Shown here: positions 29,865 to 38,017 of the stretch, in pieces
Layout of the letters: the number at the start of each line of letters is the position of its first letter
Position numbering within the stretch: position 1 is the stretch's first letter
From: Bacillota bacterium
GTDB taxonomy: Bacteria; Bacillota; Clostridia; Oscillospirales; Ruminococcaceae
Assembly (NCBI GenBank): GCA_023391005.1
Contig: JAEWBS010000066.1
Span: 1-39,271, forward strand
DNA: 39,271 nt
Direction of reading: 5' to 3'
Program-made: the position numbers and the translations under genes
Notes under the pieces: model-generated
What the model was told of the DNA's origin: nothing
The model's database searches: none
Seen by the model: the letters and a program-made list of their open reading frames with translations, nothing else

Positions 29865-31118
29865 ATGAGCAACAAAGAAAATCTAAAAGCATCCTCTGCC
29901 GCCAAGCCCGATAAAAAGAGCACCGCCGTCCTGATAGGCGCCGCCTTTTTGATGGCGACCTCCGCAATCGGCCCCGGATTTTTGACCCAAACGACCATGT
30001 TTACCTCGCAGTATATGGCGTCGTTTGCGGCCGTCATTTTGTGCACGATTTTGTTGGATATTACCACGCAGGTCAACGTTTGGCGCGTTATCGGCGTCTC
30101 AGGCATGCGCGGGCAGGATGTCGCCAACAAGGTGCTGCCCGGACTGGGCTATTTCATCGCGTTTCTGGTCGCGCTGGGCGGCCTTGCCTTTAACATCGGC
30201 AACGTCGGCGGCGTTTCGCTGGGCTTAAACGCCATGCTTGGCATTCCGACCAAGGCGGGCTGCGTGATCGCCGGCGTGCTGGCTATCGCCATTTTCCTCT
30301 CTAAGGACGCCATGAACGGCGTGGACCGCGCAGCCAAGATAATGGGCGCCATCATTCTGGTCACCATTTTGTATGTGGCTATCAGCTCGCGCCCCCCCGT
30401 CGGTCAGGTAGCGGCTAAGATATTCGCGCCCGACGAGCCTCTCTTGCTGTTCTTCCCGATGATCACGCTGCTCGGCGGCTCCTGCGGCGGCTACATCACC
30501 TTCTCGGGCGCGCACCGACTGCTTGATGCGGGCATTTCGGGCAAGGAAAATCTCGGCCAGATTCAGCGCTCGGTGCTGACCGGCATCGGCGTTTCGGGAT
30601 CGGTGCGTATTATGCTGTTCCTCGCGGTATTTGGTGTTTGCAGTGCGGGTGGCGCAGAGGCCATCGGCGCAATCGGCGCGGCTTCCAACCCCGCAGCCGA
30701 GGCATTCCGTCTGGCGGCGGGTGAGCTCGGTTACCGTCTGTTCGGCGTTGCGCTGTTTGCGGCGGGCATCACCTCGGTTATCGGCGCGGCGTTTACCTCC
30801 GTTTCGTTCCTCAAGACGCTCAACCCCTTTATCGCGAAATATGAGAAGTGGTTCATTGTGGGCTTTATCGCCGTTTCCACGCTGATCATGGCCGTTCTTG
30901 GCGGCGCTAAAACCCTGCTTGTGGCGGCCGGCTCGCTCAACGGACTGATTCTGCCGATCACGCTGGGCACGATTCTGCTTGCCTCGCGCAATAAGGCCAT
31001 CGTCGGAGAGGATTATAAGCATCCGACCTTCTTGATCGTCATCGGTGTTCTGGTCGTCCTCGTAACCGGCTATGTTGGCATTCAGGCGGTGCCCAAGCTC
31101 CTGACCATCTTTGGCTAA
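29865..31118 (+). CDS. NRAMP-related transporter, YcsG-like
   Basis: A 417-residue protein with about 11 membrane helices, related to the NRAMP family. The metal-binding residues of true NRAMPs are missing: helix 1 has AIGPGFLTQTT in place of the DPGN motif, and helix 6 has FPMITLLGGSCGGYITFSGAH in place of the MPH motif. B. subtilis YcsG has the same operon position. Transport of 5-oxoproline or a related organic acid is an inference from context. GGAGG precedes ATG 29865 by 10 bases. It lies 180 bases after pxpA. Confidence 0.88.
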   Translation: MSNKENLKASSAAKPDKKSTAVLIGAAFLMATSAIGPGFLTQTTMFTSQYMASFAAVILCTILLDITTQVNVWRVIGVSGMRGQDVANKVLPGLGYFIAFLVALGGLAFNIGNVGGVSLGLNAMLGIPTKAGCVIAGVLAIAIFLSKDAMNGVDRAAKIMGAIILVTILYVAISSRPPVGQVAAKIFAPDEPLLLFFPMITLLGGSCGGYITFSGAHRLLDAGISGKENLGQIQRSVLTGIGVSGSVRIMLFLAVFGVCSAGGAEAIGAIGAASNPAAEAFRLAAGELGYRLFGVALFAAGITSVIGAAFTSVSFLKTLNPFIAKYEKWFIVGFIAVSTLIMAVLGGAKTLLVAAGSLNGLILPITLGTILLASRNKAIVGEDYKHPTFLIVIGVLVVLVTGYVGIQAVPKLLTIFG

Positions 31119-31170
31119 AGCGACGCCGAGGGCGCGCCCCGGTTTTACGGCAGCATGGCTTACCGCTTAA

Positions 31171-31242
31171 ACGGATAACGCCATCCTGCTGGGATGCGGT
31201 TGAACTTAAAGCGGCAAGCGGCCGGGCGATAAGTTCAACCGC
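31171..31242. repeat. Fragment of the interspersed repeat with an added 12-bp dyad
   Basis: GGATAACGCCATCCTGCTGG and GATGCGGTTGAACTTAAAG resemble the middle of the ~270 bp repeat (10.6 kb copy). The dyad GCGGTTGAACTT (31196-31207) and AAGTTCAACCGC (31231-31242) follows. It lies inside the pxp operon, between the transporter and pxpB, and could form a processing or attenuation hairpin. Confidence 0.45.
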
Positions 31243-31295
31243 TCTAACCCGGCGGCGCGCCCAATCAAATACAGCAATAAGGAGGGTTTTATCTG

Positions 31296-32024
31296 ATGCA
31301 GGAAGTTCGTTTTTTAATGACCGGCGACACCTCGGTTCTGGTGGAGTTCGGCAACGAGATCAGCACCGAAATCAACGCGCGCATCCGCGCTTTTAATATC
31401 GCGCTTGAGAAAAAGGCCGTGCCCGGCATTGTCGAGACGGTACCGACCTACCGTTCGCTGACGGTGCACTACCGGCCCGAGGTTATCCGCTACGAAAAGC
31501 TGCGCGACACGCTCGAAGGGCTTTTGGGCAGTTTGGATGAGGTGGAGATTCCCCCGGCCTCGGTCGTGGAAATTCCGGTGCTTTACGGCGGCGAGATGGG
31601 GCCGGATCTCGGCTTTGTCGCCGAGCACAACCACAAAACGGTCGAAGAAGTGATCAAAATACACACCGAGGCGGAATATCTGATCTACATGCTCGGATTT
31701 ACACCCGGATTTCCGTACATGGGCGGCATGAGCGCCGAGATCGCCACGCCGCGCCTGACCAGCCCCCGCGTTAAAATTCCGGGCGGCTCGGTGGGTATTG
31801 CAGGCAGCCAGACCGGCGTTTATCCGATAGACTCGCCCGGCGGCTGGCAGCTCATCGGCAGAACGCCATTGAAGCTCTACGACGCGCAGCGCGAGACGCC
31901 GATTCTGCTTCAGGCAGGGCAGTATGTTAAATACCGCCCGATTGATCAGGCCGAATTCGACGATATTGCCGCACGGGTTGCCGACGGCAGCTACGTTGTC
32001 AAAACATACAGCAGGGAGGGTTAA
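31296..32024 (+). CDS. pxpB: 5-oxoprolinase subunit B (KipI-like, carboxyltransferase subdomain C)
   Basis: A 242-residue protein. The family core IYMLGFTPGFPYMGGM, the following PRLTSPRVKIPGGSVGIAG, and QTGVYPIDSPGGWQLIGRTP are all present. In B. subtilis the homologue KipI was first described as an inhibitor of the sporulation kinase KinA; its metabolic role is in 5-oxoprolinase. GGAGGG lies 9 bases before ATG 31296. Only 2 bases separate it from pxpC. Confidence 0.95.
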   Translation: MQEVRFLMTGDTSVLVEFGNEISTEINARIRAFNIALEKKAVPGIVETVPTYRSLTVHYRPEVIRYEKLRDTLEGLLGSLDEVEIPPASVVEIPVLYGGEMGPDLGFVAEHNHKTVEEVIKIHTEAEYLIYMLGFTPGFPYMGGMSAEIATPRLTSPRVKIPGGSVGIAGSQTGVYPIDSPGGWQLIGRTPLKLYDAQRETPILLQAGQYVKYRPIDQAEFDDIAARVADGSYVVKTYSREG

Positions 32025-32026
32025 CA

Positions 32027-33052
32027 ATGGGCATGACGATTAGCAGCGGCGGCTTTCTGACCACCGTGCAGGATGCGGGCCGCACCGGCTACCAGCAGTT
32101 CGGCGTGCCCGTCTCGGGCGTGATGGACCCCCGTTCCTTTGCGCTGGCCAACATCCTTGTCGGCAACGACAAGGACGAGGCGGTGCTTGAGATGACGATG
32201 ATGGGTCCCGTCGCCACCTTTGACGAGGCCAACATCATCGCGGTGACGGGCGGCAACCTCTCACCCGCCTTAAACGGCTCGCCGATGCCGATGTACCGCG
32301 CCGTGGCGGTCAAGCCGGGCGACCGGCTGACGTTTGGCATGCAGGTCTCGGGCTGCCGGGCTTATCTGGCGGTGGCGGGCGGTTTTGATCTTGCGCCGGT
32401 CATGGGCAGCCGTTCGACCTACTTAAAGGCTCAGATCGGCGGCGTTGAGGGCCGAAAGCTCGGCAAGGACGACCGTCTGGCCTTCCGCGCGCCCAAGACC
32501 GATCTGCCGAATCTTGCGCAGGGGCGCTTTGTCCCGCCTGAGGATTTTACGGCGGCGCACAAAACGCTGCGCGTGGTCATGGGCCCGCAGGACGACGCCT
32601 TCACCGAAAAGGGAATTAAAACCTTTTTAAATGCGACCTATTCGGTAACCAACCAGTTTGACCGCATGGGCTGCCGCCTAGAGGGCGAGGTCATCGAGCA
32701 TATCAAGGGCGGCGACATCATCTCAGACGGCATCTCGATGGGCGCGGTGCAGGTGCCCAGCGCGGGCCAGCCGATCATCATGCTGGCCGACCGCCAGACC
32801 ACCGGCGGCTATACGAAGATTGCCAACGTGATCACGGCGGATTTTCCGCTGATCGCCCAGTGCAAATTTGGCGACACCATCCGCTTTAAGGCGGTGACGG
32901 TGACCGAGGCGCAGGACATTTACCTCTCGAATTTGCGGCGGCTCGATGCGATACGCACCGATCTCGACCTCGTGCGTGAAGCGCCCGGCCCGTGGGAGTT
33001 CACCGTCAACGTCAACGGAAGTGATTACCGCTGCCGCGTGACGCAGCGCTGA
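32027..33052 (+). CDS. pxpC: 5-oxoprolinase subunit C (KipA-like, carboxyltransferase subdomains A/B)
   Basis: A 341-residue protein with the family signature TTVQDAGRTGYQQFGVPVSG near the N-terminus, then RSFALANILVGND, and the Gly-rich SAGQPIIMLADRQTTGGY near residue 245. It partners with PxpB. GGGAGG for its ATG lies inside the last codons of pxpB, indicating coupled translation. Confidence 0.95.
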   Translation: MGMTISSGGFLTTVQDAGRTGYQQFGVPVSGVMDPRSFALANILVGNDKDEAVLEMTMMGPVATFDEANIIAVTGGNLSPALNGSPMPMYRAVAVKPGDRLTFGMQVSGCRAYLAVAGGFDLAPVMGSRSTYLKAQIGGVEGRKLGKDDRLAFRAPKTDLPNLAQGRFVPPEDFTAAHKTLRVVMGPQDDAFTEKGIKTFLNATYSVTNQFDRMGCRLEGEVIEHIKGGDIISDGISMGAVQVPSAGQPIIMLADRQTTGGYTKIANVITADFPLIAQCKFGDTIRFKAVTVTEAQDIYLSNLRRLDAIRTDLDLVREAPGPWEFTVNVNGSDYRCRVTQR

Positions 33053-33077
33053 AAACACAACAGAAAGGGAGACGGAT

Positions 33078-33902
33078 ATGGCACGTTATGACATTACGCC
33101 CTATATTAACATGAGCCCGGCCGAGGTGCGCCAAAAGATACGCGAGGGGGAGATCACCTTCCCGACCGCGGGCATGTGCGCGGGCTATGCGCAGGCGAAT
33201 CTCGTGATTCTGCCCGCCGATTACGCCGCGGATTTTAAAGAATTCGCCGCCAGAAACCCCTTCCCCTGCCCGGTGCTTGAGATTATCGAGGGCACGCCCG
33301 AGACGCAGCTCATGGGTGCGGGCGGCAACATTGTCACCGATATCCCCGAGTATTTTATCTACCGCGACGGCGTGTTCTCAGAGCGGGTCAACGATGCCTC
33401 GGCCTTCTGGCAGGAGGGCTTTGTCGGCTTTTTGATCGGGTGCAGCTTCTCGTTTGAGGAGGCGCTGATCAAGGCGGGCATTGAGGTGCGGCATATCGCC
33501 ACCGGCCGAAACGTGCCAATGTATAAAACCAATATCCAAACCGTTAAGGCCGGCCCGTTTGAGGGACCGATGGTGTGCAGCATGCGCCCCATGACGCCTG
33601 AAAACGCCAAAATCGCTTATGATATCACCAAGCAGTACCCGAATGTGCACGGCGCGCCGGTGCACATGGGCGACCCGGCCGAGGTCGGCGTCGCGGATAT
33701 CATGAAGCCCGACTACGGCGAGTCGGTGGAGATCAGAGAAGGCGAGATACCGGTGTTCTGGCCCTGCGGTGTGACGCCGCAGGCGGCGATTGAGGCGGCA
33801 AAGCCCCCGATTGTGATCACCCATTCGCCGGGACATATGTTTATCACCGATATTAAGAACACCGAGCTCAACGAATTTTTAGAGGCACAGAAGAATAAGT
33901 AG
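33078..33902 (+). CDS. YcsI-like DUF1445 protein (D-glutamate cyclase family / putative hydro-lyase)
   Basis: A 274-residue protein of the DUF1445 family. Motifs: GMCAGYAQANLVILP, FLIGCSFSFEEALIKAGIE, and CGVTPQAA followed by ITHSPGHMFITD. The N-terminal part of mammalian D-glutamate cyclase (D-glutamate to 5-oxo-D-proline) belongs to the same family, which fits a 5-oxoproline operon. The bacterial activity is not settled. AAGGGAGACGG precedes ATG 33078. It is the last gene before a strong terminator. Confidence 0.92.
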   Translation: MARYDITPYINMSPAEVRQKIREGEITFPTAGMCAGYAQANLVILPADYAADFKEFAARNPFPCPVLEIIEGTPETQLMGAGGNIVTDIPEYFIYRDGVFSERVNDASAFWQEGFVGFLIGCSFSFEEALIKAGIEVRHIATGRNVPMYKTNIQTVKAGPFEGPMVCSMRPMTPENAKIAYDITKQYPNVHGAPVHMGDPAEVGVADIMKPDYGESVEIREGEIPVFWPCGVTPQAAIEAAKPPIVITHSPGHMFITDIKNTELNEFLEAQKNK

Positions 33903-33924
33903 CACCGGCTTTCTGCTAAACGGC

Positions 33925-33968
33925 AACCGGGCTTGGGAATCTACGGATTCCCAAGCCCGGTTTTTTTG
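33925..33968 (+). terminator. Strong terminator of the pxp operon
   Basis: A perfect 17-bp stem, AACCGGGCTTGGGAATC (33925-33941) and its complement (33946-33962), is closed by a TACG tetraloop flanked by C and G (the very stable UNCG type), then TTTTT. The gap 33969-34082 holds nothing else. Confidence 0.95.
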
Positions 33969-34082
33969 ATTGCTGAAAGGCGATATTTAGAAGAATGGCC
34001 GCACAGCCATCTTCAACAAGCATCCGGCCGCAAGGCTTAAATAAGATCTGCCGCCGGAAGCCTTTAATGCTGATATTAGGCC

Positions 34083-34508
34083 TTAAACGCCGCTATTTTG
34101 GGGTATTCCCAATGTTTCAACCTCTTTAAGATACGCGTCGAGCGCCTGAGCGGCCAGCACCACCGTTTTAAGACAGCGTGTTTCATCGTTGCGATATTTA
34201 AGCTTGAGCGCGTCGCAATCAATACTGCCCAGCTCATTCTCGAACTTCTCAACAAAACCGGCGCACAGCTCCTTGAAATTTTCGGTTGTGTGGGCGCGTT
34301 CCTCCACCTTTAGGCGGCCGATAGCGGCCAGCGCGCCGCACAGCGCCCCGCAGGTTTTTTCACAGCCGAGTCCACCGCCAAACGCGCTGACCAGCTTAAA
34401 ATCCTGCTCGCGCAGGCCAAGGCCGTATTGCTCATCGGCCATGCGTAAAATGGTTTCGGCACAGTTATAATCGCGGGTGATAAAATAGTCGTATACGCGA
34501 TCCTCCAT
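34083..34508 (-). CDS. C_GCAxxG_C_C-family protein
   Basis: A 141-residue protein of the cysteine-motif family named C_GCAxxG_C_C: DYNCAETIL near the N-terminus, FGGGLGCEKTCGALCGALAAIG in the middle, and two later cysteines (DCDALK, ETRCLK). Such proteins are often near redox or membrane genes in anaerobes, and some are predicted to bind a metal or cluster. Their reaction is unknown to me. The start is ATG 34508 (TTG 34511 is also in frame) with GAGAGGGG upstream. It is convergent with the pxp operon. Confidence 0.88.
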   Translation of the reverse strand: MEDRVYDYFITRDYNCAETILRMADEQYGLGLREQDFKLVSAFGGGLGCEKTCGALCGALAAIGRLKVEERAHTTENFKELCAGFVEKFENELGSIDCDALKLKYRNDETRCLKTVVLAAQALDAYLKEVETLGIPQNSGV

Positions 34509-34668
34509 CAAAGACGTCCCCTCTCATACGATTTGCTTTGATTGTTATTGTAGCACATTCGCGCGCAAAATGCGCGGCAAAACCGCATGACGGCGGTACA
34601 TTTTAAAAATATTTTAACGGTGGCAACGCCCCTTGAATATTGTTGAAAAGACCTGCGTGCGTTTGGGC

Positions 34669-34753
34669 TATAATATGTCGTCCCCCTACACGGTCTTGCG
34701 ACAAAAAACGGACGCTGATTGGTTCTATCCGAAAAAAAGCCGGTCGTGCAGGG
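34669..34753 (+). other. Orphan TATAAT and hairpin, possible short transcript
   Basis: GGGCTATAATATG has a perfect -10 (34669-34674), with TTGAAA 20 bases upstream, a long spacing. About 10 bases later CCCTACACG (34684-34692) pairs with CGTGCAGGG (34745-34753), with one mismatch, enclosing an inner CGGA...TCCG. No reading frame uses this promoter. It could be a small RNA gene or chance. Confidence 0.25.
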
Positions 34754-34819
34754 CATAGTATAGTTGAATAACAGAAGCATCCTGTATTGGCACGGTTATT
34801 TTTCGTGATGTAAAGCGGA

Positions 34820-34940
34820 CACAGACAGACTGGCGCGCCTCAACGCGCAGCACCGAAAATATTGCGGTTAATCTTATGATTCAGACGCTTGGCACCCTTT
34901 AAATTCAACCGCATGCAAGCACTATGACGTTATTAATCAG
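34820..34940 (-). repeat. Interspersed repeat, partial copy 3
   Basis: The reverse complement contains GCTTGCATGCGGTTGAA, then ATCATAAGATTAACCGCAAT and ATTTT followed by GCGC, paralleling copies 1 and 2 over about half their length but more diverged. It precedes the histidine kinase gene by about 160 bases. The frame at 34924-35106 lacks support. Confidence 0.65.
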
Positions 34941-35102
34941 AAGAATGCATGATTCTGATATAGACGCCAAGGACGGGATGGTTTTGGAGTTGTCCGGCAA
35001 TGGGGCTGCACGCAAAACCATAGATGTCAAAAAGAGGTTTGACGCGCGAAAAGAAACAGGATATGATATAAAATACAAAAAACTTATAGGAAGTGACCGC
35101 AT

Positions 35103-36455
35103 GTGACGCAATGGCAAAACCGACTGTTTGGACGAAGCAAGGCGGCGTTTAGCAGTCCGCTGGTGCGTGTTTTGCTCATCGGTGTGGCGGTGGCGCTCAC
35201 GTCGCAGCTTTATTTTCTGCCCGGTGTGGGCGGTTTTCGCTTTTCAGGCTCCGTGATATTATACCCGGTGCTGCTCGTGAAGCTGCTGCCGTCGCGCCGT
35301 GTGCCGGCACCGGTGGCGGGCGCTGTGACGGCGGGCATCGTCTGGCTCTCCCGCATTTTTATGGCGTGGGCCGTAGGGCGGGCGCTGTATGGCGCGGCAG
35401 TTTTGGCGCTGCCCGGCGCGTTGTTCTATCTTTGCTACGACGCGTTGATGCTGCTGACACTGTCGGGTCGGGGTAAGCGGCCGCTGCTACGCTTTTGGCT
35501 TAGCTGCTTTGTGGCGGATCTGATCTCAAACCTTTTTGAGATCGGGCTTTCGTCGAGTTTTGACTACAGGGCGCAGCCGCCCGCGTTTTATCTGGTTCTG
35601 ATGGCAGTGGCGCTCGTGCGGTCGGTCTGTGCCGCCACGTTGCTCTGGTGGCTGGGCTATTACCGGCGTTTGCTGTTGCTTGAGGAGCGCGAACGGCGTT
35701 ATCAGCGCCTGTTTCTGATGACCGCGCAGCTCAAGGACGAGCTCTATTTTCTCAAAAAGGCCGCCGGCGACATCGAGCGGGTTATGGGTAAGGCCTATGA
35801 GCTGTATGAGGGATTGGCGGATGGCACGCCGTCCGCGCCGGATCAAAACCGCCAACTCGCCTTAGCGATCGCACGGGATGTGCACGAGGTAAAAAAGGGA
35901 CATCTGCGCATTCTAAGAGGCATTGAAGCGGAGGTTGAGGCCGCCTACGACCGTGAGGTCATGCACATTTCAGATTTGATGAACATCCTCAAGGAATCGG
36001 CCCGCAAAACCTTTGACCGGCAGAAGCCGCAGAAGATCCGGGTGCTCATTCAGGTCGAGCACGCGTTTGTGACGCGCGAGCACCATCGGCTCATGTCCAT
36101 TCTGCGCAACCTTGTCACCAACGCCATTGAGGCGCTCGAGCAGGAGGACAGGGGCGGGACGATTCGGGTCGATGCGTTTTTAGAGGCGGAGAATATTGTC
36201 TTTCGGGTTGAGGATGACGGGCCCGGCGTACCCCCGCGCATGCGGGAGAAGATTTTTAACATCGGCTATTCGACCAAGTTTAACCCGGTGACCGGCGATA
36301 TCAACCGCGGCGTGGGGCTTGCCGCCGTTAGATCGCTGACCGAGGAGCTGGGCGGCTCGGTGGCGATTGAGACGGCGCAGGAGCAGGGCTGCCGTTTTTT
36401 GGTGCGCATTCCACGCGCACAGTTGGAGGAGAATTATGCGGATTTACATCGTTGA
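35103..36455 (+). CDS. Sensor histidine kinase, GlnK (YcbA)-like
   Basis: A 450-residue membrane sensor. About six hydrophobic segments span residues 20-190, followed by a helical linker. The phosphoacceptor H261 lies in ARDVHEVKKGHLRI, and the ATPase domain shows NLVTNAIEAL (N box), EDDGPGVP (G1) and RGVGLAAV (G2). The His-box (D-V-H-E-V-K) is of the type found in citrate/glutamine-type kinases. With its partner response regulator it resembles B. subtilis GlnK-GlnL, which responds to glutamine. The start is GTG 35103 with AGGAAG 8 bases upstream. It overlaps the regulator gene by 20 bases. Confidence 0.9.
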   Translation: MTQWQNRLFGRSKAAFSSPLVRVLLIGVAVALTSQLYFLPGVGGFRFSGSVILYPVLLVKLLPSRRVPAPVAGAVTAGIVWLSRIFMAWAVGRALYGAAVLALPGALFYLCYDALMLLTLSGRGKRPLLRFWLSCFVADLISNLFEIGLSSSFDYRAQPPAFYLVLMAVALVRSVCAATLLWWLGYYRRLLLLEERERRYQRLFLMTAQLKDELYFLKKAAGDIERVMGKAYELYEGLADGTPSAPDQNRQLALAIARDVHEVKKGHLRILRGIEAEVEAAYDREVMHISDLMNILKESARKTFDRQKPQKIRVLIQVEHAFVTREHHRLMSILRNLVTNAIEALEQEDRGGTIRVDAFLEAENIVFRVEDDGPGVPPRMREKIFNIGYSTKFNPVTGDINRGVGLAAVRSLTEELGGSVAIETAQEQGCRFLVRIPRAQLEENYADLHR

Positions 36456-37278
36456 AGACGACCCCACGGTCGTGGCCGTGCTGGAGGATATTATCGAGGC
36501 CGAAGATCTGGGCGAGGTTTGCGGCACGACCGAGGACGGCCGCGTCGATCTGGCGCGGATTGCCGCCTGCGCGCCAGATCTGGTGCTCATTGACCTTTTG
36601 ATGCCCGGTATGGACGGTATTCAGGTCGTGCGCGAACTAAAGGCCCGGCAGATGGGGACACGCTTCATCATGATTTCGCAGGTCAGCGCCAAGGAGATGG
36701 TCGCCAAAGCCTATGAGGCGGGGGTCGAGTTTTTCATCCACAAGCCGATTAACCTGTTTGAGATTCGGCGGGTGGTCGGCAATGTGGCGCAGCAGATTGC
36801 GCACGAGCGTACTCTTTCAAGCATTCAAAACATGCTGCACGGCGGCTTACAGGCTGCGCGCGCCGTTCCCACCAACCGCGAGGAACTTTGGCGGCAGCAC
36901 CTTAAAAGTATTCTCAGCCAGCTGGGCATGGCGGGCGAAAAGGGGTCTAACGATATCATCGAGCTGTGCGTGGCGCTGCTGCGCCGACACGAGACGGTGT
37001 CGCAGGTGGGTATGCGTACGCTCTGCGCCCAGCTTGGCGAGAACCCTAAATCGACCGAGCAGCGCATCCGGCGCGCCGCCGAGCGTGGGCTGCGCCATCT
37101 GGCAAGTTTAGGTGTTGAGGATTACGGCAACGAAATTTTTGTGCAGTACGCTTCGCGTTTGTTCCCGTTTGGTGAGGTACGCGCCGAGATGGCCTGTATT
37201 CAGGGCAAGGGCGTTAACGGCAAGGTCAATCTCAAGAAGTTTATCGACGGCATGGTGATTCTCGCGGAAGAACTTTGA
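36436..37278 (+). CDS. Response regulator with YcbB/GlnL-type DNA-binding domain
   Basis: A 280-residue protein. The receiver domain is at about 1-120: acidic pocket E7/D8/D9, phosphoacceptor D53 in LIDLLMPGMDG, and K103 in FIHKPI. The C-terminal ~150 residues match the YcbB/GlnL domain (KSTEQRIRRAAERGLRHLAS, GKGVNGKVNLKKFIDGMVIL), so this is a GlnL-type regulator, not an OmpR or NarL type. In B. subtilis GlnL activates glutamine uptake and glutaminase genes. GGAGGAG lies 5 bases before ATG 36436. The adjacent gltS and the pxp operon are plausible targets. Confidence 0.92.
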   Translation: MRIYIVEDDPTVVAVLEDIIEAEDLGEVCGTTEDGRVDLARIAACAPDLVLIDLLMPGMDGIQVVRELKARQMGTRFIMISQVSAKEMVAKAYEAGVEFFIHKPINLFEIRRVVGNVAQQIAHERTLSSIQNMLHGGLQAARAVPTNREELWRQHLKSILSQLGMAGEKGSNDIIELCVALLRRHETVSQVGMRTLCAQLGENPKSTEQRIRRAAERGLRHLASLGVEDYGNEIFVQYASRLFPFGEVRAEMACIQGKGVNGKVNLKKFIDGMVILAEEL

Positions 37279-37377
37279 GGCAAGGCGCGCCATTTTTGCA
37301 TTGAATATTTGGTAAAATGTCTCCCACACAAACGCACAAGCAACTTAGGCCGACATAAAATTGAAGCTTTTTAGACA

Positions 37378-37406
37378 TAAAAACCGCTGACCTTCAGCGG
37401 TTTTTA
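37378..37406 (+). terminator. Terminator of the two-component operon
   Basis: A 10-bp stem AAACCGCTGA (37381-37390) and TCAGCGGTTT (37394-37403) with loop CCT and flanking A and T runs; bidirectional in form. It separates the two-component genes from gltS, so gltS needs its own promoter. Confidence 0.88.
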
Positions 37407-37498
37407 ACTTTTTAAGGAAAAAACCATTGGCAAAACGCACAAAAGTATTGGGGGGATGATTAGAAGAACTGTAGAAACATTTTTTGTTTCGACACATT

Positions 37499-37527
37499 TT
37501 GACGCCAAATGAAGGACAGTGGATAAA
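37499..37527 (+). promoter_or_regulatory. Candidate gltS promoter
   Basis: TTGACG (37499-37504), a 17-base spacer and GATAAA (37522-37527). TTTTGT and TTTTGA copies at 37482 and 37497 lie just upstream; B. subtilis GlnL is known to bind TTTTGT direct repeats, though with different spacing. The resulting leader would be nearly 500 bases. Confidence 0.45.
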
Positions 37528-37607
37528 CTCAGAACAAACACAGGCGAAACTGTGCATTGTCGGGCAAGCGCCTGATAACAATATTTGATTGAGAAGAGAA
37601 ATAGATT

Positions 37608-37700
37608 GCCGCATAGATTTTTGGTTTTGCAGCAACGACATCGTATGCGGGCTTAACGCCCGCCGACAACAGGACGTCGGCAGGACAAAAAATCTGCGGC
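37608..37700 (+). other. Predicted branched structure in the gltS leader
   Basis: Closing stem: GCCGCA(TA)GATTTTT (37608-37622) with AAAAATCTGCGGC (37688-37700), 13 pairs with a 2-base bulge. Inside are GCGGGC (37647-37652) with GCCCGC (37658-37663), CCGAC (37663-37667) with GTCGG (37676-37680), and a competing hairpin at about 37632-37648. Together they form a multi-arm junction typical of regulatory RNAs. No known riboswitch consensus recognised. A further short palindrome, GCGCTT-TAT-AAGCGC, is near 37742-37756. The region 37701-38001 has no supported gene. Confidence 0.4.
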
Positions 37701-38017
37701 TCATATATTCGCTTTTTGGTGGAATATTTCGTTACAGGCCGCGCTTTATAAGCGCGCAGGCGACAAACGGGGGGATGTATTGGGCGGACAGCGTGAAAGG
37801 TACGGCAGGATAGATGTTTTAAACATCGCCGCCAAGCAAAGCACAGAGGGCGTTTTTGGGGGAAAGTGCCCGGGCTTCTCTTTTCAGCTGTCCGTCGCAA
37901 TACAGGCGGCAATGCCGCACTGCGGCAAAGGGCTCTACGCCCAACCGCATATCCGCCGCGAAAGCCGCCAACGGCATTGACCCGGCAACGAATTTTTTTA
38001 TGAGAGGAATTATGTCT

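Noticed and set aside
30225..31022. Minus-strand frame antisense to the YcsG-like gene
   Set aside because: Shadow composition (Arg, Asn, Gly, His) opposite a well-supported membrane protein.
34924..35106. 60-codon plus-strand frame before the histidine kinase
   Set aside because: Starts inside the repeat, lacks a ribosome binding site and matches no family I know.
37856..38017. Upstream extension of GltS
   Set aside because: Cys/Arg-rich and unlike GltS N-termini; the ribosome binding site at 38003-38008 fixes the start.
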